A DNA stretch of 64,000 bases from Micromonospora sp. HNM0581 (GTDB lineage: Bacteria; Actinomycetota; Actinomycetes; Mycobacteriales; Micromonosporaceae). Positions 14,539-22,227 of the stretch are shown here, in pieces. Position numbers and translations under genes: made by a program. The stretch's first letter is position 1, and every line of letters begins with the position of its first letter. Below the pieces are notes generated by a model, which saw only the letters and a list, made by a program, of their open reading frames with translations, had not been told where the DNA came from and made no database searches. The stretch spans positions 37,785 through 101,784 of the forward strand of contig NZ_JAASAD010000017.1 of assembly GCF_012726175.1 (NCBI RefSeq). Reading direction: 5' to 3'.

Positions 14539-15377
14539 GACTTGACTGCACCTTCCATGATCCCGCCGATGATCTGGCGGCCGAAGATAAGAAAGACGAG
14601 CACCAGCGGGATGGTGCCAACCGCCGTGGCGGCGAAGACCTGGGAATAGTCCGTGTAATAGGCGTACGACAGGAAGGAGAGTGAGACCTGGAGGGTCGGG
14701 TTCTCCGGGGAGAGGATCGCGTACGGCCAGAGGAACGAGTTCCAGGTCTCCATGAAGGTGAGCAGACCGAGCACGCCGGCTGCCGGGCGCAGCGCGGGCA
14801 GCACGATGTTCCAGTAGATCCGGAACGTGCTGGCGCCGTCGACCCGACCGGCCTCGATCAGCTCGTCGGAGATCGCCTGGCTGGCGTACTGCCGCATCAT
14901 GAACACGCCGAAGGCGCTGACCAGGAACGGCACGGTCACCGCGTAGAGCGTGTCGTACCACTGGAGTTCCTGCATCATGCCCCAAAGCGGGATGATGCCC
15001 ATCTGGGTGGGGATCATCATGGTGACGATGATCCCCAGCAGTAGCACGTTGCTGCCCCGGAAGCGCAGCTTGGCGAAGGCGAAGCCGGCGAGCGAGCCGG
15101 TGATCACCACGGACACGGTGACCACCGTGGACACGATGATCGAGTTCATCAGGCCCTTGAGGAAGTTGGCCGCGTCATTCTCGAGCACCCGCCCGAAGTT
15201 GTCACCGAACGCGCCGCCCGGGGTGATCGGCGGCGGCACGTCGTTGATGGAGTCCAGGCTGCGGGTGCCGATCACCACCATGTAGTAGAACGGGTAGATC
15301 GACAGCAGCGCCGCCAGAACGAGCGCCACGTAGGTCAACGGACTGGTGCGCCACAGGCGCTGGGAAGCCGAGATCAT
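14535..15377 (-). CDS. cebG: Sugar ABC transporter permease, MalG-type
   Basis: A 280-residue inner-membrane permease of the carbohydrate-uptake CUT1 type with six predicted transmembrane segments. The EAA loop that contacts the ATPase is E-A-G-R-V-D-G-A-S-T-F-R-I-Y-W, and the C-terminus ends G-R-Q-I-I-G-G-I-M-E-G-A-V-K-S as in MalG proteins. ATG 15377 has GAGGAGAG upstream; the gene begins 10 bases after the cebF stop. No ATPase gene is in this operon; CUT1 cellobiose systems in Streptomyces borrow the shared ATPase MsiK encoded elsewhere, and the same is inferred here. Confidence 0.92.
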   Translation of the reverse strand: MISASQRLWRTSPLTYVALVLAALLSIYPFYYMVVIGTRSLDSINDVPPPITPGGAFGDNFGRVLENDAANFLKGLMNSIIVSTVVTVSVVITGSLAGFAFAKLRFRGSNVLLLGIIVTMMIPTQMGIIPLWGMMQELQWYDTLYAVTVPFLVSAFGVFMMRQYASQAISDELIEAGRVDGASTFRIYWNIVLPALRPAAGVLGLLTFMETWNSFLWPYAILSPENPTLQVSLSFLSYAYYTDYSQVFAATAVGTIPLVLVFLIFGRQIIGGIMEGAVKS

Positions 15378-15387
15378 CGATCTCTCC

Positions 15388-16353
15388 TCACTTGGCCGTG
15401 CGGCGGATGAGTACGAAGTTGAACAGCGACACCAGCACGATGATCATGAAGATCGCCCAGGCGACGGCGGCGCCGTAGCCAGCGGTGTTCAGGTTCTCGA
15501 TGCCCTTCTCGTACATGTACATGGCAAGCGTCTGGAACTGCCGCTGGTCACCACCGATGATGTTGCCGTTGCCGAAGAGCAGCGGCTCGGTGAACAGCTG
15601 CATGCCGCCGATCGTGGAGAGGATCACCACGAAGATGAAGGTGGGCTTGAGCATCGGCAGGGTGATCTGCCAGAACTGCCGCCACTGGCTCGCACCGTCG
15701 ATCGCGGCAGCCTCGTACAGGTCCTTCGGGATGGCCTGCATGCCGGCGAGCAGGATCAAGGTGTTGTATCCGGTCCAGCGCCAGTTGACCATCGAGGCGA
15801 TGGCGGTCCAGGAGCTCCAACGCTGCCCGTCCCAGTCGACCTGCTCGACGCCGACGAAGCTGAGCAGCCAGTTGAACAGGCCGAACTCCCGCTGGAACAG
15901 CATGCCGAAGACGATCGCCACGGCGGCCACCGACACCACGTTCGGTACGAAGATCGCCATCCGGAAGAAGGTCTTGGCGCGCAGGAACGTCCGGTTGAGC
16001 AGATTCGCCAGGAACAGCGCCATCAGCAACTGCGGGATGGTCGACAGGGCGAAGATGCCGAACGTGTTGAACAGCGCGTTCCAGAAGTAGTCGTCGGTGA
16101 CCAGCTCGGTGTAGTTGTCGAACCCGATGAAGGTGTGGTCGCCGATCATGTCCCAGTCGTGCAGCGACATCCAGGCGGTGCGCAGCATCGGGTACAGCCC
16201 GAAAGCGCCGAAGATCAAGAAGAACGGCGCGATGTAGAGGTACGGCGAGTACTTCAGATCCAGGCGGTTGAAGAGGTAGCCCCGGCGACGTCGGGGCGGC
16301 GCGTCGTCCGGTGGCGCTGGCGACGGTGCCGCCGTGGTAGCAGACAGGCTCAT
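15388..16353 (-). CDS. cebF: Sugar ABC transporter permease, MalF-type
   Basis: A 321-residue permease. A 35-residue basic, Pro-rich cytoplasmic start is followed by six transmembrane segments; the first reads Y-L-Y-I-A-P-F-F-L-I-F-G. The EAA loop is E-A-A-A-I-D-G-A-S-Q-W-R-Q-F-W. It pairs with the MalG-type subunit encoded directly downstream to make the membrane channel. ATG 16353 lacks a strong binding site (CGAAGTTTC upstream on the plus strand), consistent with lower expression than the binding protein. It is separated from cebE by 111 bases holding a strong stem-loop. Confidence 0.92.
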   Translation of the reverse strand: MSLSATTAAPSPAPPDDAPPRRRRGYLFNRLDLKYSPYLYIAPFFLIFGAFGLYPMLRTAWMSLHDWDMIGDHTFIGFDNYTELVTDDYFWNALFNTFGIFALSTIPQLLMALFLANLLNRTFLRAKTFFRMAIFVPNVVSVAAVAIVFGMLFQREFGLFNWLLSFVGVEQVDWDGQRWSSWTAIASMVNWRWTGYNTLILLAGMQAIPKDLYEAAAIDGASQWRQFWQITLPMLKPTFIFVVILSTIGGMQLFTEPLLFGNGNIIGGDQRQFQTLAMYMYEKGIENLNTAGYGAAVAWAIFMIIVLVSLFNFVLIRRTAK

Positions 16354-16419
16354 GCGAAGTTTCCTTTATCAACGAGGCCCGGGGGGCCCTCGCGCAGCAC
16401 ACTGCGCGGTGGGGACCGA

Positions 16420-16453
16420 CCGGTGGCGTTCGAGCGAACCCGAACGCCACCGG
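16420..16453 (-). terminator. Stem-loop between cebE and cebF
   Basis: Arms CCGGTGGCGTTCG and CGAACGCCACCGG (13 bp, perfect) enclose an eight-base loop, 12 bases after the cebE stop. Such intra-operon hairpins after solute-binding-protein genes usually act as partial terminators or protect the upstream mRNA, giving more binding protein than permease. Confidence 0.65.
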
Positions 16454-16464
16454 AAGGCAATCAC

Positions 16465-17754
16465 TTAGAAGGCACCCTGAGTCTGCGCGTCCTTCGTGAA
16501 CTGCTCCCAGGCCTTGTCCTTGCTGGCCTGCCCGTTCTCGAACGCCCGCAGCGCCGGCTCCAGCGCGTTCTCCTTCACCGCCTGGTGCTTCGGGCCCAGG
16601 TGGATCGGCTCGATCTGGGCGACACTCTCACCGAAGATCTTTCCGGTCGGCGCGTTGCTGAAGTACTCGTTGGTGTAGTTGAGGAAGGCCTCGTTCTGCA
16701 GCGCCTCCAGGTTGGTCGGCAGCGGGCCCTTCGCCTTGAACGCCTCGACCTGGCTGGTGGCGTTGGTCAGGAACTGGGCCAGCTTCGCCGCCTCCTCGGG
16801 GTACTTGCTCTGCTCCGGCACGGACAGCCACGAACCGCCCCAGTTACCGCCACCGCCCGGCACGGCTGCGACGTCCCACTTGCCCTTGTTGGCCTCGCCG
16901 GAGTTCTCCTGCACGATGCCGAGCATCCAGGACGGGCAGAAGGTCGCCGCGAAGGTGCCCTGCTTGAAGCCACCCGACCACTCCGGCGACCAGGTCTGCG
17001 CCTTGGCGGAGATGTCCGCCATCGAGGTGGCGATCTCCCAGGCGCTCTTCACCGCAGGGCTGGTGTCCGCGATGATGTTGTTCTCCTTGTCGTAGAACAG
17101 ATCACTGCCCTGCTGGAACAGCACACCGTTGGAGACAGCGGTGACCGAGTCGATGAACGCCTTGCCGGTGGCTTCCTTGTAGGTCTTGCCAGCCTGGTGG
17201 AAGCCGTTCCAGTCAGGCCAGAGCGCCGCCACCTGGTCACGCTCGGTGGGTAGCCCGGCCGCCTGGAACAGGTCCTTGCGGTAGCAGACCGCAAGGCTGC
17301 CGACGTCGGTCGGCAGACCGATCAGCCGACCGTCGGGCGCCTTGCCCAGCTCCCACTTCCAGGGCAGGTAGTCGTCGGCGATGTCGGACGACACCAGCGG
17401 AGTCATGTCGGCCCAGTTACGCGGGTTGGCCTTGAACTCGTTGAGGATGCCCTCTTCGAGGGCCGTCACGTCGGCCGCACCCTTGCCGGTGGCGAGGTAA
17501 CGGACCAGCTTGGGACGGTACTCGCTGAGCTGCGCGGTCTTGCGCAGCTCGACCTTGATGCCGGTTTCCTGCTCGTACTGCTTGACGAGCTCGTCGTAGC
17601 CCATTTCGCCGAAGGTGTCGACCACCAGCTTCGTGGGCTTCCCGCCCTCGGCCGGTGCGTCGTCGTCATTGCCGCAGGCCGCGAGACCGCCGACAGCGGT
17701 GATCGCGGCCAGGGTGGCTGCCGCCATGCGGGAACGCCGCGTGGTGAGGCTCAT
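16465..17754 (-). CDS. cebE: Cellobiose-type sugar-binding lipoprotein
   Basis: A 429-residue extracytoplasmic solute-binding protein of the SBP family 1. The lipoprotein signal peptide ends in L-A-A-C with lipidated C27 (signal: T-R-R-S-R-M then a hydrophobic core). The mature part has the family's V-D-T-F-G-E-M-G-Y start and a Trp/Tyr-rich sugar site (W-S-P-E-W-S-G-G, N-W-G-G-S-W). ATG 17754 has AAAGAGGGG upstream. It is the first gene of the operon; the -35/-10 pair at 17890-17918 and the two operators lie 120-190 bases upstream. Cellobiose or cello-oligosaccharide is inferred as ligand from operator type and from bglC, not from the binding site. Confidence 0.9.
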   Translation of the reverse strand: MSLTTRRSRMAAATLAAITAVGGLAACGNDDDAPAEGGKPTKLVVDTFGEMGYDELVKQYEQETGIKVELRKTAQLSEYRPKLVRYLATGKGAADVTALEEGILNEFKANPRNWADMTPLVSSDIADDYLPWKWELGKAPDGRLIGLPTDVGSLAVCYRKDLFQAAGLPTERDQVAALWPDWNGFHQAGKTYKEATGKAFIDSVTAVSNGVLFQQGSDLFYDKENNIIADTSPAVKSAWEIATSMADISAKAQTWSPEWSGGFKQGTFAATFCPSWMLGIVQENSGEANKGKWDVAAVPGGGGNWGGSWLSVPEQSKYPEEAAKLAQFLTNATSQVEAFKAKGPLPTNLEALQNEAFLNYTNEYFSNAPTGKIFGESVAQIEPIHLGPKHQAVKENALEPALRAFENGQASKDKAWEQFTKDAQTQGAF

Positions 17755-17873
17755 CCTGACCCCTCTTTCAATGGTGAGGCTGCTGATTGTGGTGGGGGGT
17801 GCCGCAGCGCCTGCCGACCCGACTCAGTGAGCCGAGATCGACGTCCAAGGCGCGCTGTGTGATCCACGCCTCC

Positions 17874-17887
17874 TGGGAACGCTCCCA
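17874..17887. promoter_or_regulatory. CebR-type operator 1 (TGGGAACGCTCCCA)
   Basis: Differs from the perfect 14-bp palindrome TGGGAGCGCTCCCA, the known CebR site in Streptomyces, at one base. It overlaps the inferred cebE transcription start (about 17883 on the minus strand), where a bound repressor would block initiation. Confidence 0.85.
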
Positions 17888-17889
17888 TG

Positions 17890-17918
17890 AGATTGCCGGC
17901 AGGTGTCGGGAGTGTCAA
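17890..17918 (-). promoter_or_regulatory. cebE promoter (TTGACA, 17-bp spacer, CAATCT)
   Basis: On the minus strand a perfect -35 TTGACA (17918-17913) is followed after exactly 17 bases by CAATCT (17895-17890). It lies neatly between the two CebR-type boxes. Confidence 0.75.
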
Positions 17919-17926
17919 TAGTCCAG

Positions 17927-17940
17927 TGGGAGCGATCCCA
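17927..17940. promoter_or_regulatory. CebR-type operator 2 (TGGGAGCGATCCCA)
   Basis: One mismatch from the TGGGAGCGCTCCCA palindrome. It lies just upstream of the cebE -35. Its centre is 53 bp from that of operator 1, about five helical turns, so two bound repressors would be on the same DNA face and could interact by a short loop. Confidence 0.82.
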
Positions 17941-18191
17941 GATCGTTACCACGCAGCTTGTCTGACCTGCCAGACAGCCAGGTAAACCCGTCGATCCGTG
18001 GCTCTGGACAGGGCCCGTCGAACCGCGGCGTCAGCAGAGCCGGCGTAACAGTGTGTCCACCCGGTGAACCCGATCCAGGGTGTAGCCGCCGGGGACCAGC
18101 ACCCGGCGCCAGATCACCGGACGCACTCCGGACAGGAACCTCCTCAGCTGGAAGATCTGACGCGGCACAGGTGTCCCACCCTCCCTCGGCA

Positions 18192-18197
18192 TAAGCT
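18192..18197 (+). promoter_or_regulatory. -10-like hexamer TAAGCT for leaderless transcript
   Basis: TAAGCT ends 6 bases before ATG 18204, with no Shine-Dalgarno sequence. It would drive the Cys-rich ORF and the reductase as one leaderless mRNA. Confidence 0.45.
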
Positions 18198-18203
18198 GCG
18201 AGC

Positions 18204-18323
18204 ATGATCTGCCGAGCGTGCCGGGCGCGGCGGCACGACGACTGCCCGGGCCGGAACTGGTGCGACTGCCAGCACCGCACCCCCCGCCCCACCCCTCCCG
18301 TCACCGGTCCCGCCGGCACATGA
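18204..18323 (+). CDS. 39-residue Cys/His-rich protein, coupled to the downstream reductase
   Basis: ATG 18204 to TGA 18323. The product begins M-I-C-R-A-C-R-A-R-R-H and continues D-D-C-P-G-R-N-W-C-D-C-Q-H, so it has five cysteines (C-x2-C, C, C-x-C) and two histidines in its first 24 residues, enough for one zinc or Fe-S site, then a Pro/Thr tail. The TGA overlaps the reductase ATG by four bases (ATGA at 18320-18323), and a leaderless-type TAAGCT stands 6 bases before the start. Overlap, promoter spacing and the metal-site pattern argue it is translated. I do not recognise a named family. Confidence 0.6.
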   Translation: MICRACRARRHDDCPGRNWCDCQHRTPRPTPPVTGPAGT

Positions 18324-19111
18324 ACGACCCGGCACCAATTTCCGCCTTCTGGCCGACGCCGTCGGCGGAGCCGCTCGACGACGCCGCCCTCGCTGCCGGC
18401 TACGGCCGGACCGACCGACCGCACCTGCGCATGAACTTCGTGACGAGCATCGATGGTGCGGTCAGCGTCGACGGGTACTCGGCCGGGCTCTCCGGCGCGT
18501 CGGACAAGCGGGTGTTCAGCGTACTGAGGATGCTCTGCGACGCCCTGCTGGTCGCGGGCGGAACGCTGCGCCACGAGGGCTACCGGGCGGTCCGCCTCGA
18601 CGGGCCACGCCGCGCCTGGCGTCGACACCACGGCCTGCCCGAGTTCCCCACTCTCGTCGTGGTCTCCGGATCCCTCGACCTCGACCCGAACCAGGCCGCC
18701 CTCGCCGACGCGCCGGTACGCCCGATCGTGCTCACCCACGCCGCCGCCACCGCCCCTGCCGGCCTCACCGACGTGGCCGACGTCGTCCGCTGCGGCGCGG
18801 AGCGGGTCGACCTCACCGCCGCGCTGCGGACACTGCACGACCGTGGGCTGGACCAGGTGCTCTGCGAGGGCGGGCCGCAGCTGTTCGGCGCGCTGACCGC
18901 CGCCGACCTGGTGGACGAGGTCTGCCTGACCGTCGCCCCCCTGCTCGCCGGTGCCGGTCCCGGCCGGATCGTCGCCGGTGACACCAGCGTCATCCGACAC
19001 CTACCGTTGCGGCAGGTGCTCGTCGCCACCGACGGCGTGCTGATGCTCCGCTACGCCCGCGAACCCCGCCCCCTACCCCAGCCCGATGTGTCCGGCACCC
19101 CGACGCGGTGA
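18320..19111 (+). CDS. RibD C-terminal-like (pyrimidine) reductase family protein
   Basis: A 263-residue protein of the dihydrofolate-reductase-like RibD_C fold. M-N-F-V-T-S-I-D-G-A-V-S-V-D-G near the start (R-P-H-L-R before it), V-A-G-G-T-L-R-H-E-G-Y, and C-E-G-G-P-Q-L-F-G-A-L are the NADPH- and substrate-site signatures seen in riboflavin-pathway pyrimidine reductases. It lacks a deaminase domain and no other rib genes are nearby, so it may act on a related metabolite; many actinomycetes carry such stand-alone copies. ATG 18320 is fixed by its overlap with the Cys-rich ORF stop. Confidence 0.85.
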   Translation: MNDPAPISAFWPTPSAEPLDDAALAAGYGRTDRPHLRMNFVTSIDGAVSVDGYSAGLSGASDKRVFSVLRMLCDALLVAGGTLRHEGYRAVRLDGPRRAWRRHHGLPEFPTLVVVSGSLDLDPNQAALADAPVRPIVLTHAAATAPAGLTDVADVVRCGAERVDLTAALRTLHDRGLDQVLCEGGPQLFGALTAADLVDEVCLTVAPLLAGAGPGRIVAGDTSVIRHLPLRQVLVATDGVLMLRYAREPRPLPQPDVSGTPTR

Positions 19112-19251
19112 CGGTACGGCACTGACGCCACACCTCGACCCGCCCGCCACGACGTGGTCTGTGCCGCGTCGCGTGGCGACCTGTCGTACATCTCGGGCAG
19201 GATGCAGGGCGTGTGTGCCGACCTCGCCCCCCGACCCCGAGGAGTTGCCCG

Positions 19252-21003
19252 ATGATCGACGAGGGGTTCGACGGCCCGGGCGAGGGGGTGGGCCGGGTGC
19301 TGGGCACCGCCGACGCCACTCCCCTGCAGTTCTGGACGGCGGTCGCCCCGGGCAGCTACCTCCAGCTCGACGATGTCGTGGTGACCCGGCGTGAGCTGCC
19401 CGAGCGGGAGCCGGTCACCATTGCCGGGGTGGTCACCCAGGTCCGGGCGCGGCACGAGGGCGCCCAGTTCGACTCCGACGTCTTCGCCATCGCCGACGGC
19501 ACCCTGCCGGCGCAGGTACAGGAGGCCGCCGAGATCACCACCACCCGGGTCGATCCCGAGTTGTACGTTCCGCCGCAGCCGGGTGCGGTGGTGCACCGGG
19601 CCGAGGGCGACGCCCGCGCCCGGGCGCTGCACTTCGACCGGATGGAACGGCGGATCCCGATGGGCACCGGCCGCGACGGCGTCCCGGTCTACCTCAACGC
19701 CGACTTCCTCGACGGCACCCGGGGCGCCCACGTGTCGATCTCCGGCATTTCCGGTGTGGCCACCAAGACCAGCTTCGCCACCTTCCTGCTCTACTCGGTG
19801 TTCCGCTCCGGTCAGCTCGGCGGCGACGCGGTGAACGCCAAGGCGCTGATCTTCAACGTCAAGGGCGAGGATCTGCTCTTCCTCGACCACCCGAACGCTC
19901 GACTCGACGATCCGACCCGGGCCGCGTACGCCCGGCTCGGGCTCGGCGCGGACGCCTTTCCCGACGTGCGGGTCTACGCGCCGCCCCGGGTCGGTGACTC
20001 CGCCGGCACGCCGGACGTGAGCAGTCGACTCACCGGGGTGGACAGCTTCTACTGGACGCTCACCGAGTTCTGCGCCGACCGGCTCCTGCCGTACGTCTTC
20101 GCCGATGCCGACGACGAACGTCAGCAGTACACGATGGTGGTCCACTCGGTCGCCGCCCACCTGGCCCGTTACGCCCAGCCCGCCGACGGCGGGGTCAGCA
20201 TCGACGGGGTCCGGCTGGGCAGCTACGGCGACCTGGTCGACCACGTCGTCGAGCAGCTCAGCGACGACGAGACACGCGGCGCCTGGGCGGGCAGCGCGGT
20301 CGGCCTGGGCACGGTGAACGCGTTCGCCCGTCGACTCATCGGCAGCAAGAAGGACCTGTCCCGACTCATCCGCGGCGACCTGGCCACCCGCCGACCGCAC
20401 TCGATCAACACCGCCGAGTCCGCTCAGGTCACCGTGGTCGACCTGCACAACCTGCCCGACCGGGCGCAACGCTTCGTCGTCGGTGTGACGCTCAAGAGCG
20501 AGTTCGAGCGCAAGGAGAAGGCCGGCACCGCCAAACCGCTGCTGTTCGTGGTGCTCGACGAACTGAACAAGTACGCCCCCCGGGAGGGATCCTCCCCGAT
20601 CAAGGAGGTGCTGCTCGACATCGCCGAGCGGGGCCGTTCGCTCGGGGTGATCCTGATCGGTGCGCAGCAGACCGCCAGTGAGGTGGAACGACGCATCGTC
20701 ACCAACTCGGCCGTCCGGGTGGTGGGCCGGCTGGATCCGGCTGAGGCGTCCCGGCCGGAGTACGGTTTCCTCCCTGCGGCGCAGCGGCAACGCGCGCTGC
20801 TGGCCAAGCCGGGCACGATGTTCGTCAACCAGCCGGACATCCCGGTGCCGCTCTGTCTGGAGTTCCCCTTCCCCGCCTGGGCGACGCGGGTGTCCGAGGC
20901 GGGGGCGGCACCGTCGCAAACCCTACGGTCGATCACCCAGTCCGCCGATCCGTTCGCGGTGGTCGGTTCCGGCGGCGGCACCGACGACGACATCCCGTTC
21001 TAG
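19252..21003 (+). CDS. HerA-like hexameric ATPase/DNA translocase
   Basis: A 583-residue protein; ATG 19252 follows GAGGAG. The first 130 residues have the beta-rich HAS-barrel look of HerA (S-Y-L-Q-L-D-D-V-V-V, then P-P-Q-P-G-A-V-V-H). A RecA-type core follows: variant P-loop G-I-S-G-V-A-T-K-T-S (165-174), Walker B L-L-F-V-V-L-D-E (D436-E437), and I-L-I-G-A-Q-Q-T-A sensor. The P-loop has T where the glycine before Lys is usual, which I take as a family trait. HerA pumps DNA for the NurA nuclease in archaea; the downstream sbcD, sbcC and NurA-like genes give the same set. VirD4- or FtsK-type translocases are the alternatives. Confidence 0.8.
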   Translation: MIDEGFDGPGEGVGRVLGTADATPLQFWTAVAPGSYLQLDDVVVTRRELPEREPVTIAGVVTQVRARHEGAQFDSDVFAIADGTLPAQVQEAAEITTTRVDPELYVPPQPGAVVHRAEGDARARALHFDRMERRIPMGTGRDGVPVYLNADFLDGTRGAHVSISGISGVATKTSFATFLLYSVFRSGQLGGDAVNAKALIFNVKGEDLLFLDHPNARLDDPTRAAYARLGLGADAFPDVRVYAPPRVGDSAGTPDVSSRLTGVDSFYWTLTEFCADRLLPYVFADADDERQQYTMVVHSVAAHLARYAQPADGGVSIDGVRLGSYGDLVDHVVEQLSDDETRGAWAGSAVGLGTVNAFARRLIGSKKDLSRLIRGDLATRRPHSINTAESAQVTVVDLHNLPDRAQRFVVGVTLKSEFERKEKAGTAKPLLFVVLDELNKYAPREGSSPIKEVLLDIAERGRSLGVILIGAQQTASEVERRIVTNSAVRVVGRLDPAEASRPEYGFLPAAQRQRALLAKPGTMFVNQPDIPVPLCLEFPFPAWATRVSEAGAAPSQTLRSITQSADPFAVVGSGGGTDDDIPF

Positions 21004-21078
21004 ACCTCGGCCGGTTCCGATGAGAGTGCGGAGTGCAGCGCAGCGGAGCCACGCGGTCACACACGAAAGGTGGGCACA

Positions 21079-22227
21079 GTGAAGATCCTGCACACCTCCG
21101 ACTGGCACGTGGGCAAGGTCCTCAAGGGGCAGTCGCGGGCCGAGGAACACAAACAGGTGCTGGCCGGGGTCATCGAGATCGCCCAACTGGAACGACCCGA
21201 CCTTGTCGTCATCGCCGGTGACCTCTACGACACGGCAGCGCCGACACCGGAGGCGACCCGACTGGTGACCCGGGCGTTGACCGCGCTGCGCCGCACCGGC
21301 GCGGACGTGGTGGCGATCGGCGGCAACCACGACAACGGTCCCGCACTGGACGCGTTGCGCCCGTGGGCCGAGGCAGCCGGCATCACCCTGCGCGGCGGGG
21401 TACGGGAAGATCCCGCCGAACACGTCATCGACGGCACCACCGCCACCGGGGAACGCTGGCGGCTGGCCGCGTTGCCGTTCCTGTCCCAGCGGTACGCGAT
21501 TCGCGCCGTGGAGATGTACGAGCTGACCGCAGCCGAGACCACCCAGACGTACGCCGACCATCTGGGCCGCATCCTGGCCCGGCTGACCGAGGGTTTCGAC
21601 GAGCCGGACCGGGTGCACCTGGTCACCGCCCACCTCACCGTGGTCGGCGCGGCCACCGGCGGCGGTGAGCGGGACGCGCACACCATCATGGGGTACGCGG
21701 TGCCCGCCTCCGTCTTTCCCGGCACCGCGCACTACGTGGCGCTCGGGCACCTGCACCGCGCCCAGCGGGTGGCGGGGCCGTGCCCGATCCGCTACAGCGG
21801 TGCCCCGCTCGCGGTCGACTTCGGTGAGCAGGAGAACGTCCCGGCGGTGACCCTGGTGGAAGTCACCGCGACGACGGCGGCGCGGATCCGCGAGGAGCCG
21901 GTGACCGCGGCGACCTCGCTACGCACCGTGCGTGGCACCCTCGCGCAGCTCGCCGCGATCACCCCGCCCGAGGGCTGGCTGCGGGTGTATGTGCGGGAAC
22001 AGCCCCGTGCCGGCCTGCGGGAGGAGGTCCAGCAGTTGCTACCCGGGGCACTGGAGATCCGGATCGACCCGGAGCTGGTGCCGGCACCCGGCACCGGCAC
22101 CCGGGTGGCCCAAAGGTCCGGTCGTTCGCCCGGCCAGTTGTTCGCCGACTACCTGGACAGCCGGGGCCACGCCGACGAGGGTGTTCGTGAACTCTTCGAC
22201 GAATTGATCGAGGAGGTCGATCACTGA
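21079..22227 (+). CDS. sbcD: Exonuclease SbcD (Mre11-type nuclease)
   Basis: A 382-residue metallophosphoesterase. All phosphoesterase motifs are present: H-T-S-D-W-H-V-G, G-D-L-Y-D, G-N-H-D, T-A-H and G-H-L-H, which bind two Mn ions. With SbcC it forms the SbcCD (Mre11-Rad50) complex that opens hairpins and removes protein-blocked DNA ends. GTG 21079 (V-K-I-L-H-T) is chosen for its spacing from the GAAAGG site; GTG 21070 is an alternative. The TGA overlaps the sbcC ATG by one base. The C-terminal 100 residues hold the capping domain that contacts SbcC. Confidence 0.95.
   Translation: MKILHTSDWHVGKVLKGQSRAEEHKQVLAGVIEIAQLERPDLVVIAGDLYDTAAPTPEATRLVTRALTALRRTGADVVAIGGNHDNGPALDALRPWAEAAGITLRGGVREDPAEHVIDGTTATGERWRLAALPFLSQRYAIRAVEMYELTAAETTQTYADHLGRILARLTEGFDEPDRVHLVTAHLTVVGAATGGGERDAHTIMGYAVPASVFPGTAHYVALGHLHRAQRVAGPCPIRYSGAPLAVDFGEQENVPAVTLVEVTATTAARIREEPVTAATSLRTVRGTLAQLAAITPPEGWLRVYVREQPRAGLREEVQQLLPGALEIRIDPELVPAPGTGTRVAQRSGRSPGQLFADYLDSRGHADEGVRELFDELIEEVDH

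Larger units (their letters stand above)
17755..18203. other. 449-base divergent control region of cebE and the Cys-rich ORF
   Basis: Holds the cebE leader, its promoter and two operators (17874-17940), then about 250 bases with no gene that I can support. In that stretch TGTCTG/CAGACA (17960-17965 and 17972-17977) is a short inverted repeat, and a leaderless-type -10 (18192-18197) serves the rightward genes. Confidence 0.6.

Noticed and set aside
15346..17253. 635-codon plus-strand frame over cebF and cebE
   Set aside because: Antisense to two clear transporter genes; sequence is Arg/Gln/His/Gly-rich without domains.
17958..18194. 78-codon plus-strand frame upstream of the Cys-rich ORF
   Set aside because: Ser/Pro/Gly-rich, no binding site, and it ends over the promoter of the next genes.
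19051..20919. 622-codon open frame antisense to the HerA-like gene
   Set aside because: Low-complexity Gly/Val/His/Gln/Arg composition from the G+C-biased wobble of the real gene; no binding site and no domain.
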